Counted from the stretch's first letter, positions 12,553 through 26,300 are shown. The stretch is 64,000 nucleotides of DNA from Warburgia ugandensis (GCA_035236585.1 CP141127.1:68491495-68555494), one strand, 5' to 3'. The notes: a model not told the origin generated them from the letters alone. Program-made: numbers and translations.

Positions 12553-12909
12553 CTAATAATACTTTGCTAACCAATCCATGCCCAAAATATTATCAAAATC
12601 TACCATGTTTAGTAACATGAGATTTGTATTCATTCTTCTTCCCAATACTTCAATGGGCACATTTTGAATGAATTTTCTGACTCTTACTGACTCACTGACT
12701 GGGGTTATCACATCTAATTCAAATCCCAATTCTTTCAATGGTACATTTATACTTGATGCAAATTCATATGAGATAAATGAGTGTGTAGATCCAGAATCAA
12801 ATAGTACTTTTGCATAATTATTAGATATAAGTAAAGTACATTCAATTACTGCATTTGAGGTTTGGGCTTGACCATCAGTGATAGCAAATACTCTTCCTTG
12901 ATGCCTCAA
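12553..12909 (-). pseudogene. Element A aspartic protease
   Basis: This domain would cut the Gag-Pol polyprotein. It shows the active-site motif LFDSGSTHSFIS and a downstream NILGMDWLAKYY, both typical of plant chromovirus proteases. It continues in the frame of the zinc-knuckle segment upstream after one stop codon at 12,919-12,921. The domain itself is open for about 118 codons and ends at a stop that cuts it from the reverse transcriptase. Confidence 0.9.
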
Positions 12910-12918
12910 AATATTCTC

Positions 12919-13261
12919 TTATTTCCCTTCCTTGACTACTAGTTGTTTATTGCAGTTATTTGCCATGTGTCCCAGTTCCCCACATTTATAGCATCTAAGT
13001 GGAAGTCTTTGTTGTATTGGATTTGGGCACATATTCCCAAGGTGAAATCTTCTACATTTAGGACAACGCCTCTGATTTTGTCCAAAGGGAATTCTTCCTT
13101 GCCTGACATTATTCATGGGCCCCTTGTCTTTCTTAAAAGGTCTCAGATTAAAGTTTTCCATTTCTACTCTTTTTCTGTTTTGATTTTGCTTAAAGTCCTC
13201 CTTAAATCTGGAGGCCATTTCTACACATTCTGCTAACATCGTGGGTTTAGTACCCAACACC
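12919..13261 (-). pseudogene. Element A gag C-terminal part with zinc knuckle
   Basis: This is the nucleocapsid-like end of gag, which binds element RNA. It contains two Cys-His clusters. The first is CPKCRRFHLGNMC, a shortened form. The second, CYKCGELGHMANNC, is a standard CX2CX4HX4C knuckle. Upstream it stops at 13,261, where solo LTR D was inserted. The rest of gag resumes at 18,170 in a compatible frame once D and one copy of its target duplication are ignored. A stop at 12,919-12,921 separates it from the protease. Confidence 0.92.
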
Positions 13262-16200
13262 TATGGCAACCTGGGTTTTTGTAACACATTTTGTAATACA
13301 TTTTTCAAAGGCAGGGTCCTTAGTGGTAAAAACTATTTTGCAAAACAAAGTAGCGGAAATTCTTTTCTTTAAAACTTGTTTTGAAAAACCCAAGTCATCA
13401 CTTGATACATAATATAAGTCGAATTTTTGTATAATATAAAATTTCATTGAAGGAATATACTTTTATTAAATTCCAGAATCCATCCAGTGGTTCACAATAC
13501 AGCCTGGGTATCATTACAATACTTGTCCAAATTACATAATCCAATTTTCAACGCGCACCATACAATAAAGCCTCTTAATACAATACAATGCTCTCAAATA
13601 AAATACATGTCTTCAAGGGATATACCCTGATTGATTATTCTTCCAAGTCTTCTTAACTCTTGAGCTCCTACTTCTCCTTCTATGTATCTAAGATATTGTA
13701 AACATTGAAACATTTATAATATCTCAGCAAGCTATGCTTGGTAGGGGATTCAAGAAGCATAAAAATTTGACAGTATAATCCTAATACTTCATAATCCCAT
13801 TATTCATACTCATGGATCAATATCTTTACTCTGTCATATAGGTAGATCTTTACACATACATACTATATATTGTGTATAGATATATACATATGGTCGAAAC
13901 CATGAAAAATTGTTAATATCTCAAAACATAATCATACTCAGCTTATGCTGAGTTATAAATCATCTAGACTCTATTGGAAATACTCCCTCATTGGGTAATA
14001 TCAGTAATCCAAAATTACTCGACATCTCATCATGCCATATCATAAGCATTTTCCTATGCCATGCATCATAATGCAAAAATACTCAAAGGACTACTATGCA
14101 TGCAGTTAGAATTTGTACCAACGAGCCCAGATAACTGCCGAATAATCTACCTATACCATCCTTGGTGGAAATCACAATATCCATGTCTGTATGGGGAGGA
14201 CCATGGATGTCACAGTGGTGGCCTTCCCATAATTGTCCCACCCGACTTTTAGCCTCATTTAGGCTTGGTATCCATATAATAACAAGATTCGGAGAGTGGG
14301 TGGCCAGACCCTATTAACTCTCCTAGCATAGCATCCCCAAGCCTATGCCTGTTTAAAACAAAACTACAAGCCTCCATGCTTGTATGTAAAGTAATTCTCA
14401 TACGTATCAGACAATCTGTCTATTTACTTAAGGCTAGAATATCTTCTAATGTCCTATTCACTTAGGGTTTTCCTTAATTCTAAATTAACCATTTCATATG
14501 TGTTTTGGTTGGATCATAAGGGTTTTCAATGGGTTTAATACAAGTATTTACATTACACTTGTCAACATTTCTAGACATAAGATTATGTATTCAACATGTA
14601 TATCTCATGTAGATGCATTCATAAAGTCTGCCACACCTTTAAGTAGTGATCAATCTCTTTAGATCTTCCATGATACTGACTGATGTATGAAATTTTTAAA
14701 TCCATACATACTGTCAATATATACAAACAATTTGAATAATCCTATATTTTTTTATCCTATCTATATTTTTTGTCTAATCTTGTCCTTTGATATAAAGGAT
14801 CTAGATCTTGTGTCCTATCATGATCTATCTTCCTCATATAATGTTTATCCTATTGGTCAATAGATCTGATCGTTAGAATGATCTTCTAATCTTTCAGATC
14901 TAAGTATTTTCTATTCTAAGTCTTTGTGTATTCCTTTCTTTGATCTTGATCATTGATAGATCCTTTGATCAACAATTTATATGTGTTGATAAAGTTTAAG
15001 GGCTTAGATCTTCTATCATCTAGTTATTCTTTGATCTAAGTTTAGCTATTTGATCATCCGTAAGGAGGATGATCTTAGTTCTCTTCCTTGAATCATATTT
15101 GATCAAGGGTTCATATCTTCTATTTGATCTAAATTTCAAGCAATATATATATATATATATCATCAAGAAGTATTTATTTCTTTTTATTGTTCTTAATCAT
15201 TCAAGATCCCATGGATCATGTTTGATCATCTTTATCTTACTTACAATTTTTATTAAGGTTAGATAATTTACTAACCTTTTATGCTCTTATTATTATTATT
15301 CAACTAGTTAATATTCTACTTGTTGAAGATAACTTATTTCATCCTAAGTCTAAACTACTCTTATTTCCAATTGGCTAAGGCTTACTAGCTAAATGGTTGA
15401 ACACAAAGTGGTTACTTTAATCCTCATATAAGGAGGCGTTTAGACCTCACAAACATCTACAGAAGGTAGGGGAAGAGAGAAGCTCTATTAGAGAACCCCC
15501 TTAACCACCATGTTTAGCATTCACTAGAGTTACCTTAGCTCAACCTTTCATAAGGTTCCTATGAGCATTTTAACCCTAAGTACTCTTTCTAATTGATTTT
15601 AATTAAATCCATGATCATTTAAAATGTCATTCATGGGGTTTATTATTCTCCTAGTTTGGGCTAAGGATTTGATATCCTTATATTATCCTACTAACTATAG
15701 CCCTTACTAATATTAATTCAAAGTCATTCACTCATCTTAATTGTCCATGAATCTCTATATTCCATTAGTTTACAATTTTGGTGATTTATGCTCATTATAT
15801 CTTAACAACTACTTAGCATTTGAATTAAGTAATAAAATTTGAGAATAAATAAATCATAAACTTTAAAGCATAAATCTATTATAATTTTAACAACATTTTA
15901 CACTATCATGCTTCCTATGTAACTTAACTTAATGAAATAACTATACTTAAACTAGCATGTTCCTAAGTTATGAAATACATAAAATATTACTACTAATCTA
16001 ATAGAATCATGCTTAAACTTCAAATTTAAACTAACATGGCCTTAGGATAATTAAATCTATCAACCTAATAACATTTAGAGCATAGCATGCTAAAATTTAA
16101 GAATTACACTATCATGCTTCCTAATGTCTAACATAAATCACATTTACAATTCTACTATCAAATAAAAGACAATGAAACTAATTAGATTAAGATTATAAAA

Positions 16201-18169
16201 AATCTTTACTTATGATCCAACCATTAGATCTTAGATCTTTTCCTTTAGACCAAGGGTTTTAATCACATTTAGGTCTTTTACTCCATTAAGATCCAAAGAT
16301 CATATCTACTTGTTTTTGTCGCATTTAATCCATGATCTAACTAGATTTCATCATAATATCATTCATTCAATCCATCCCAAGGGTCTGATCATACTTGATC
16401 TCATTGATCTAGTGGGTCCCTTTGTATTTTAAGGATTTTTCTACCATAAATGATAGATTCCTTAATTTATGTTAAATCTGTCAAAATAAATCATGGATAT
16501 TACTTGATTTCAACATTATATCATCATTAAAACAAATCCCTAAGATTTGATCATCTCAAATCTTGGAAAATGGAAGCTTATTTCCTAAATACAAAAAGTT
16601 TCATGAAGAATTTTCTAAAGATTATGATTTCAAAAGAAAATAGACATTCCAAGCTTTCCATAGCTTCTTTCTGATCTCAATTTGGAGTTCAGATGACTCC
16701 CCAATTGATAACTAAAGTTCACAGTCCTTCTAAGGGTCCAGATTTGATGTAGGCCCAGCGAAACGAACGTCCCAGATTGGTCGGGCAGAATGGTCACAAC
16801 GTCCCTGTTACCAGGATGCATGTGGTAACGCGCTCCCCCAAAACCAGCACTATCGTACGGTCATTTTGTTGGAACAGCATCGCACGTGGAGCGTGCGCAT
16901 GGAGACGCTCTCGCAGGGCATGTTTCTGTGTGGTGTCCCAGGATCCCTATATGATTTGGAAGATCAGATAGTTCGTTTTGGACTGTCCAATCAATTCCTC
17001 TCAATCAAAGGCTCAAAACTCCACAAAATTTCTTGAAAATTCTACTCTAGGGGTTTTGGACCCTTCTGGATCAATTGGATGGTTCAGATTTTTCATCTGA
17101 GCCCTCCATCATCCAGAAATTAAGGTTCCTTATCCTTACTTGATTTTTATTATTTTTAACCTAAAAATAATTTAAGAAAAATAAAATTTACATAAACTAA
17201 CATGAAATAAGTATAAGAAGTGTTTCCACCTACTTGATTGGAGAGAAAAAATGTAGATTTGCAACCCAACTTTAAATAAATATCCCTTTGTTGATAAGAT
17301 AACCTGATAATTGCTCATTTTGTGATTTTTCATTGATTGCACCATTGGATCTTGAAATTAATTTGGGGGTTTGTAGATAAGGTAGTCTAGGGTCGTATGG
17401 ATAGTAGGATTTATGAGTTTTGATTTGGTACATAGTGCCTAATTGAATTTAGGTCTCTTGTTGCAATCTAGAAAGAGGAGAGAGAGAGTGAAAGGAGGGA
17501 GATTTTGGGAAGGAATCTAGATTGATTTTTTAAGGAAAGCAAGATAATTTTGTGGAAATTTTAATGAATATTTTTGGAGGATTTTTGAAGGTGTATTTAT
17601 AGATGTTTTTTATTTTTTCATAATTACATGCAATAATTATGTTTCAATTCTTTTGAATATTAAATTAACATTGGATCCTTCCCTACTACCTCCTTCTCCA
17701 CTATCAACTAGTAGTGGTTTGACTACTCATTACATGTTTTTTGGCCGTTGGATTCATTTGTGGGCCCCATAGAGGTGTCAAAGGACCATTTTGCCCTTTT
17801 CATGGAGAAAAATCTATTTTATTCTCCCGAACTCAGAATTAAGCGTACCTAGTGGCATTGGAGTCGTATTTCTGAGTACATTCTGAATATTAGTCTTAGA
17901 TCTCAGTTATGGGTAAAATTACAATTTTACCCTTTTATTCATAAAAATAGAGAAAATTAGGGTTTTTTTTAAACTCAAAATTGAACGTACTTGGTTTCAT
18001 TCCGATGTGTTTTTCGAGTACATTCATAATTTATAAGTTTTAAATCATGTTTTAATATATATAAAATAAGAATTTTCAATAACCTAATATTCTAGCCTAG
18101 AATTTCTAAAAATTCAAACTAAATTGATTTTCTCAATCAATTTACAAAAATTGGGGTTATTACAACACC
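13257..18169 (-). mobile_element. Solo LTR D with 5-bp target duplication, inserted in A's gag
   Basis: The LTR is 13,262-18,164 (4.9 kb) and is flanked by ACACC at 13,257-13,261 and 18,165-18,169. It begins TATGGCAACCTGGG and ends in ATTACA, like A's LTR with a decayed first base pair. It shares with A and B the edge inverted repeat, the hairpin (13,691-13,724), the 'catctcatcatgccat' unit and the 'cttcccataattgtcccac' block, so it is a related but distinct family. Internal sequence and the second LTR are absent, as expected after recombination between the two LTRs. It contains an AT microsatellite at 15,141-15,160, a GC-rich island at 16,745-16,950 and no coding sequence. Confidence 0.93.
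13691..13748 (-). promoter_or_regulatory. Conserved LTR hairpin and adjoining block, D copy
   Basis: The arms at 13,691-13,702 and 13,713-13,724 pair with one wobble-type difference. They are followed by 'agcaagctatgcttggtag'. Confidence 0.7.
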
Positions 18170-18936
18170 TTAGTTCTTAGTCTTGGATGAAGTCCTCCCA
18201 GGAATCTACCAACTGTCTGCCTATCCATACCATAGATATGTGGTGCAAACCTCTTCAACTGTATGAATTTGTTTTCATACTGTACAACAAATGTACTCCC
18301 TTATTGTAGATCCACGAATTCTTTTTCCTTTCTTGCTTGAACGTGAAGAGGAAAATATTTGTTATTGAAAACCTCTTTAAATTCCTCCCAAGAGATATTT
18401 TCTGTGTTTGTAAAGAAATTCCTCTTTGCTGATCTCCATCAAAAGGTAGCTTCTTGTTTCAGAATATAAGTGGCCATTTTGACTTTGACCTCTTCTGGAG
18501 TTCGTAAAACTTCAAAAGTTTTCTCCACCTCATATATCCATTCCTTGGATTTTTCAGCATCTCACTTTCCATTATAACCTATCACCATTTTCTAAAATCT
18601 TTCCACCTTTTTGTCCAACTTCTCCTGTGATAATTGAGAACTTCTAGTTAATCCCATAGGTACAGGTGAAGAAAGATCCTGTACTGGTGTCGAAGTATTA
18701 TTTCTTTGAACATGTGTGCTGGGCCCCGCTTCATGCTTAGTTGGAGCTGGTGCACTTTGTACTACTACAGGCTCTATAGGCACTTGAGGTTGTTGAAGAT
18801 GGGGAAGAAGACCCCGCAGTACTCTTATTATAATTTCCTCCATATTATTTTCTTGGGATAAATTCTCTATAGTGGAATCACTAGTCCTTTGAGCTATCCT
18901 CCCAGTTCTCTTAGATGTCATTTTCTCATAAATCAA
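18170..18936 (-). pseudogene. Element A gag N-terminal part (retrotransposon gag domain)
   Basis: This is the capsid-forming part of gag. The open first section (18,592-18,936) begins with a methionine and is low-complexity and polar, as is usual before the gag domain. After a stop near 18,590 the same strand continues with DAEKSKEWIYEVEKTFEVL, YILKQEATF and, near 18,200, QTVGRFLGGLHP, the conserved core of plant gypsy gag. The segment ends at 18,170, at the insertion point of solo LTR D, and continues at 13,261. Several stops make it non-functional. The gene starts about 100 bases after the primer-binding site, a short leader. Confidence 0.9.
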
Positions 18937-19040
18937 AATTTCTATATAAGGATTCTATTTCACTAATTCTATACTATTTCTAAATTTGGATTGTCATCTT
19001 AATATTGAACATATTGGGGCTGTGAGTGACTGGATGAACC

Positions 19041-19054
19041 GCTCTAATACCAAC
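19041..19054 (-). promoter_or_regulatory. Primer-binding site of element A
   Basis: On the minus strand, two bases after the LTR end, the sequence is TGGTATTAGAGC. This is one mismatch from the usual plant site for initiator methionine tRNA. The surrounding 29 bases (19,026-19,054) are identical to those next to B's LTR at 26,626-26,654. Confidence 0.88.
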
Positions 19055-22000
19055 TATGACAACTCGGGTTTTTAAAACACATTTTCATAAATATTTGCAA
19101 AGTTAGGGCCCTCGTTTTGAAACTCTTTTATAATATAAACCATGAAAACATATTTTCTTTGAAATTGATTTGCCAAAAAAAACTTGAGCACCACCTCAAA
19201 TTACTTATCATACATAGATTTTTGTATAAAATAAAATTTTCATTGAATATCAATAGAAATACTTTTATTAAAATCAGGATCAATCCAGTGGTTCACATAC
19301 ACAACCCTGGTAGTTATTACATACCTTGTCCAAATATTACAATCCTAATTACAAAACAATAAATACAATCTTCCTCAAAGTAAATACCCTGAGTAGTAGT
19401 TCGGTGATGATTATCCTCAAGTCTTGAGCTTTCAATCTTCCTTAACTGTATCTGAGATATTGTAAACATTCAAACATTTACAATATCTCAGTAAGCTATG
19501 CTTGGTAGGGGATTTAAGAAATATAATCAGTATATCTCAAAATGAACAATTCTTTATATCCATGATATAAATCCATTTATACAATTGGATAATCATTTCA
19601 TGCTTCACTCATCATATGAATTATATGTATATACTACATAAATAAAGCCATTGAAAATTGTGACTATAGTCAATATCATCAATAATATCTCATTTCCAAA
19701 CTAATTTCAATATTAGCACTAGGTGTCAATATATAATCATACCATATTGGGAATCATCCTCCAATACAACATCATTAATATCTTTTACCGGGCATCTCAT
19801 CATGCCATAAAATATGGCATCTCATTATGCCATAACATAAGGCATCTCATTATGACATATCAATTCCATCATAATGCAAAATAATCAAAGGACTACCATG
19901 CTTGTAGTCTCAATCTGTCCAACGAACCTGGATAACTACTTAATACTCCATTGATACCATGGTGGAAATATAGATCCATGTTTGTATGGGGGGAACCATG
20001 GTTGTCACAGTGGTGGCCTTCCACAATTGCCCCATCTAACAATTTGCATTTCATGGGGCATGGTATCAACATCATAATCAGTTTTGGTGAGCGGGTGGCC
20101 AAACCCTCATCACTTTGTTAGTATTGGCATCCCCATGCATAAGCGTGTCTTAAAACAAAATCACAAGCCTCCATGCTTATATGAAAAATAATAATTCATA
20201 CTTACAGACTGTGTGTCTGGTTATAATAGGATATGCTTATATCTTCTTTCCTTAAGATTTGGGGATCCAACTTATATAGTTCAAATCTTCTCATTCTACC
20301 CATTAAGCAATTTCATAATTACTTAATCAATCCCTTTGTATTCATTTCCACTTCATTTGTTGCCTTCCGTAATTTCATGATTACTTAATTAATCACTTTG
20401 TATTCATTTCAACATCATTTGTTGATTCATAATCAATTCTAAGGCAATTAATAGTTATCAGGATAAGATAATGTGTAAAATACATGTGTCTTCTATATTG
20501 AATATATTCTTAAGGTCCACCTACCTTTACTTTTATCAATCCATCTTCTCATTGATCTTGATCATCATATGCTTCATGTATCTGTCGAATCATATGTATA
20601 TAGTCATTCCTCAACTCATTTATACTTCCTAATTGTTCTTTTGATCATCCTTACATAGGATGATTTGGATCTTGTTCCTTGGATCATATTGATTAACGAT
20701 CTAATCTATTGGTCTACATTTGAATCTAATATTTATACTACTTCAAAACAATCGTGCAATATTATGGTTCTTATTATTCTTGATCATTCAAGATCTCCTT
20801 ATGGATCTTGTTTGATATTTGATTATCTTAATTATCATTTTTATTAGGATTAGATAGTTTACTATCCTTTTATGATCTTATTATTATTCAACCAATTAAT
20901 GTTTTACTGATTGAAGATAATTTATGCACTCTTAATTCTAGATAACTCCTCCTTATTTCAGAATTGACTAAGGCTTACTAATTAAACGCTGCTTACAGAG
21001 TGGTTAATTCAATCCTCATGTAAGGAGGCCTTTAGACCTCACAAATGTTGCTAGAAGGTGGGGGAAGAGCGAGGCTCTATTAGAGAACCCCCTTAATTAC
21101 CATGTTTAGCATTTAGTGAGGTGACCTTAGCTCAACCTTCATAAGGTTCCTATGAGCATTAAACTCTAAGTGCTCTTGCTATTTGATTTTAATTAAATCC
21201 ATGAACATTTAAAATGTTATTCATGGGGTTTATTATTCTCCTAATTTGGGCCAAGGAAATGATATTCCTTATATCGTCCTCCTACTTGTAGGCCTTACTA
21301 TCATTAAGTCCATATCCATATTCATTGTAAATATTCATCAATAGCTATTTCCATTTAATTTTATTTTTCATGTAATTTAGATAACATGAACAATTAAAGC
21401 GTAAATAAATAAATCTAACAAATTAAATCTACTAAGCAAATAAAAGAACATTTACAATAGAATATAATAATTCACATACTCATTTGAATACATTATATTT
21501 ATTCATTTTGATCAAAGGATCATATTTTGATCTCTATTCATTTTTCATCCCATTAAGAGTTTTGATCTTGATCTTTCATTTTTTTATTCAGATCTATCAC
21601 ATTCTCTTAATGTGATATCATCACTAGATCATTGATGCATGTCGTCATATGATCTAATCTTTCTTGATCCAATCGATCAAGAAGATCTTAAGTCATTTTA
21701 TCCCAATCAGGGGCATATATTTCAATCTATCCCAAATTAGCCACATCAAGTTCATCAATCCATATGATCTTACATTTAGATCATCATTAAAACTGATTTT
21801 AATGGTCTAACCATGCTTGATTACTCAGATCAAGTAGATCCAAGATCATTTTTAAGATTTCTCTTCCATTAAGATTAAATTTCTTAATTCATCCTAGATC
21901 TGTCATATCTAGCTCTTGAGTCCTTATTCCCTCATCACTAGATCACTAATGGATCAGAAATCCAAGGTCTAATCATGTCAAATTTGACTAATCTTGGGAA

Positions 22001-23366
22001 TTAGTACCTCTTTTTGTAATTTACAGTGAATAAAATCTAAATTTTATGTTTCCATTATATTCTACTCTTCACCAAGAATCCAGAGCTTCTTTCTGATCTT
22101 GATTTTGAGTCAAAATGAGCTCTGAATTGAATTTTTAAGGTTTCAGATCAAAACATCAGGCCTAGATTCAATCTAGGTTACCCGGATTGACGGGTCGATT
22201 AGTGGCCCACCTTAGTTATTGGTGATTACCGATGTATAGGGAGGGGTGACTTGGGATTTCTAAGACGGTCTGATCTGGACTGTCAAATCAACTCTTCCCT
22301 AGATCTAACGACGTTAGGGCCCAGATTTCATCACCCATGATGTTTGGGCTCCAGCATCTCATCTAATAGCTCAAATATCTGAAAAATCACTTTTCACTAG
22401 TGGTTTTAGGCTAGATCACTATTACTGGATCCATCGGAGAAATCTAGTTGGAAAATCCATTCTGGTGAAGAGTGGAACCTACCTGAAGTGTCCAATGGTG
22501 AGAAGAATGATAAAAAAATAGAAAATTTCATCAAAAAAAGAATTGTGCTAGAGTTACTTTTTTTTTAGTGAAATACCCAAAAAATACTCCTCTGATCTTC
22601 CAAATTTCATAAGGCTTTTATAGATCAGGCAAGCCCGTATCCATCCAATGGTTAAGATTGAAATCCAATGGCCAAATTTGAATGGCTAATTGAATTAGGA
22701 TTTTTAGGTGGAAAACCCTATTCAGTTAGGGACGACAAGTTCGTAGGTGCCCCCGATGCTCTGTGAGGGAATCTTCCCTCTTGTGCATCTACAGACGCGC
22801 TCTGCGGCTATAAAGGGTAGAGGAGAGAGAAAAGAAAGAGAAGGAGAAAGAGGAGGAAAGAGAGAGAGAGAGAGAGTGGAAGCTTGGAATTTTTTGTGAA
22901 ATTTCGCGGGAATGTTAGGGGGTATTCATAGGTTTATTTGTGGATTATTTTAATTAAAAATTTAATTATTTTTATTTTAAATGATTTTTCTATTTTTCTT
23001 ATTAAATTCAAAAGAGATTCCTCATCATGTTTATTCTTCATCATTGATATTCCTTGATCTGGCTATCCCCCAGCTCATCTAACCTTTGTGGACCCCACAC
23101 AAAAGTAAATTTACCATATTACCCCTACAGGTAAATATAAATTAATAAAAATTACAAAAAATAGGGTTTTTTCACCCAAGCTCGGATTTTAGCATGCTTA
23201 GAGTCATTCTAACTGATTTCGGAGAATGATTCCAAATATCTATGTTTCAAGACTTGATTCTTTTTCTAAAATTTAATATTATATTAAAAATAATATTCTA
23301 CCTCGATATTCATAAAAAAATTCTAATTAATTCTAAATAATTCCAGAAAATTTTGGGGTTTTCACA
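19055..23366 (-). repeat. Element A right LTR (5' LTR in element sense)
   Basis: This is the partner of 5,211-9,521. It is followed on the element strand by the primer-binding site, so it is the promoter-bearing copy. It keeps a 79-base segment (22,630-22,708) that the other copy has lost. It contains the perfect hairpin at 19,453-19,490, three short tandem repeats at 19,790-19,862 and a GA-rich tract at 22,825-22,878. Short open frames in it do not look like genes. Confidence 0.93.
19453..19512 (-). promoter_or_regulatory. Conserved LTR hairpin and adjoining block, A right copy
   Basis: A perfect 14-bp stem (arms 19,453-19,466 and 19,477-19,490) encloses a 10-base loop. It is followed by 'gtaagctatgcttggtaggg'. 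Confidence 0.75.
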
Positions 23367-23371
23367 CACTT

Positions 23372-26300
23372 TCTATCACTTCATCATATGTTCAAAATAG
23401 ATAAATTTTCATATTGTCAACAATCACTTAATATAAGATATCATTTCATATCATAACATTTTCATTGCATTCACTAATAACTCTTTTAAGCTCATTCACC
23501 AATTTCAGATATGGAATCAAAATAAACTGATCACCATTTAAATCAAAGAACATCTTAGACATTATAACATTCCAATTTACTAAAATAAGATGTACAACCT
23601 TAAAGTCTTATAATCAACAACAATGGTCTTTAACTTAAGCATCAACGAAATCATACAAACATTGATGCTGAAGATAGCACATATGGTTCAGAACTTAGTA
23701 CCTAAACTTATATCCTTTTGTGTATTAAAATTCGAACACCGAATTAATGCATTTGTTGTTTCTCAAATGTAATTATGAATCTAATATCATTAAATGAACA
23801 ACTGAATTTGAAGTAACTCTGCATTCACATTCAAATACGTTAATATCATCATTGGTGTTTTCAACCTCAATACATTACCATCATGATTTCAATACTGAGA
23901 CTTCAATGCTTTCATCAATACAAACAAACACAAATGTTTGTCATATTCTCCAACGACACATGATTCAAAGGAATTTCTTTAGTTCATTTATCACATAAGG
24001 TTTATATCCTCTATTCTCATATATATATTAACAAATACTCTTCGTCCGAAAAGTCCAATTTCACATAGTTGATCAATTGCTAGTGGAATAAACTCAAAGT
24101 CCATCAAATAACTAATGGAATATCTCAAATTCAGATACAATTCACACATCAGATCTGATCTTTCAAAATACATAGTTTGAGAGCCTCTCTCGAAATAAAG
24201 TACATACATTACTTATTTTCTTAAAGTCTGCCAACCTTCATAGCTGGTGTCTGTTTTTCATTTCTCATGATTACCATCTTTTTACATATCCTACAGACCA
24301 TCCTACCTGTGTTGGGGTATGAATTCATCATCCAAATCATCACTAGTCAACCAACTAGTGATGTTTATTAGAAACATTACTTTCTCATTTAACAATGGTT
24401 TATTGTAATGTAATTTACTTCTTTATCATGCACCATTTTTTTCTTGATTGAGTGGTTTATTTTACCAAGCACACATCCCATTTACAAAGAGAAGGAATAG
24501 ATCAATGTGTTGATGATTTCTGGGGCTCATAAGATGGACAATGGAAAGAAAAGGAGTATCATCTAGGTTAGCTAGAGGGAAAAATCCTGGAGTTTTCTGT
24601 GGGTGTAGTTATTTTAGCTTCAACTGGAGTAGCTGGATTACTAGAATGCTGATAGTAAGGAAAACTAAAGAGGAAAGAGAAAAAGGAAAAATAATAGCTT
24701 ATTGTACTCAAATTTTAATGTTTCTTATCACACTTAATTTTAACCAAATAACTTTTACTTTAAGGAGCACACACATGAATATACAAAGTATAAGGGAAAG
24801 TGAATAAGAAGGAGGGAAAAGAAAACAACAATTTCTTGTAATAGAATTTAAGTCTTCATAATGCATAGTTATTTGCAACCAAGCAGTTTTTACTTTAGAG
24901 AGCATACACATAAAATGCAAAATATAGGGAAAAGTAATAAGCAAGAGCAATAGTGGAAGGCACAAATAATGAGGAAATAAGGAAAATCAAATGACAACGG
25001 TCTAGGGAAGCTAGAGATAAAGTGGAAGAAGGTTACAAGTCTAAGTGGAGCGAGAAGAATACAATGAGGTATATGAAGAGAATAGCAATAATGAAGAAAA
25101 CAATTAAAAGCTATAATTTGGGAATGCATAGGATGTCTCTAGTGCAATGATTTTAACTCAATTTCATTTTCTTGTATTTATCAACATTTACCTCCATCTT
25201 TCTTCTCAATCTTACATCATTCATCATTTATAATAATTGTAGTTGTCAACAATACATGTTATTCTCAAGAAAGGTATTCATTCATTTACAGTTGATATAG
25301 TGCGTGATTTTAACATATTTTGTCTTCTAAATAAGAAGACTATCACATCATTACAATGTGCTTTCATCTTTGTGACAATCCATATTGTCTAAGAATTTGT
25401 AATTTGATATAATATGGGTATCATACCCATGTCCATCATACAAAATGATGGTATCATGACCGAATCCATCATAACAATGAGGATATGCATATCATTCTTT
25501 CAATAAGCCATAATAAACATTTCTTTGAATAAGTCCTTGTAACATTGACTTATCCATCAATCGGAGTTAACATATCAACTCCTTCATTCAACTTTTCATT
25601 AACACATTCATATTTTGCATGCTTATACATAATAGAGAAATACACAATTCTTAATTTATCAAGAGTTTTGGTGTGGATCGTTGGTTTCTTAAACATATAT
25701 GAGATTATATATATCTTATACATAATGCTTCATAAGTAGCTTTACCTTGAGTTTCTCTCAATTTTAGAAGTTATCTCACACTATTATTATAATAAGTTTC
25801 TTATCAATAACTTAAATTTTTAGATCAAGGTATAATTATTTCAAACACAGATGCTTCATATGTGATGTATGAGTCTTACTTTAGGACTCTGTCCTAATGA
25901 AATTCTACTATAAACTCAAAAAGTTCCTTGAATTCCTTTAAGCAGTATTGTCTCTACAGATTCCTTTAACTTGTAGTTTCAAAAATACTCTTTTAGTCTC
26001 ATGTCATATGGTAGTTCTAACTTTCATTTCTATGAAAGTCTGCAATTCTTCTAAGCTTTCTTTTATTGAGCCTACCTTTTCTCAATTGTTTCTATTTCTC
26101 GTTTTTAATTTGTTATTCCTTAATCATCTCTATTTCATCCTCTTCTAATACCAACCAAGGCTACACTCTATACCTTCTGTGTAAACCTTTCTAACCTCTC
26201 ATTTGCTCTTTTCTACTCTTACACTTGGTCTACGTGACCAATGAGTTCATACCTATGTTGGGAATTTACATTGATACTGGGCATGATTTCTACCTACCTT

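Larger units (their letters stand above)
5206..23371 (-). mobile_element. Element A: complete Tekay/Del-type Ty3/gypsy chromovirus with 5-bp target duplication
   Basis: The element proper runs 5,211-23,366 and is flanked by CACTT at 5,206-5,210 and 23,367-23,371. Its two LTRs are 5,211-9,521 and 19,055-23,366. On the minus strand the order is LTR, primer-binding site, gag, zinc knuckle, protease, reverse transcriptase, RNase H, integrase, chromodomain, polypurine tract, LTR. That order and the C-terminal chromodomain are those of plant chromoviruses. A solo LTR (D) interrupts gag. A is inserted in the interior of the older element B. All reading frames contain stops, so the copy cannot encode its own proteins. 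In the stretches I aligned by eye the LTRs differ by about one base in ten to fifteen, which points to an old insertion. Confidence 0.93.

Noticed and set aside
25414..25430. 17-base palindrome as an operator
   Set aside because: It is isolated, in decayed retrotransposon sequence, and such short palindromes are expected by chance in 64 kb.
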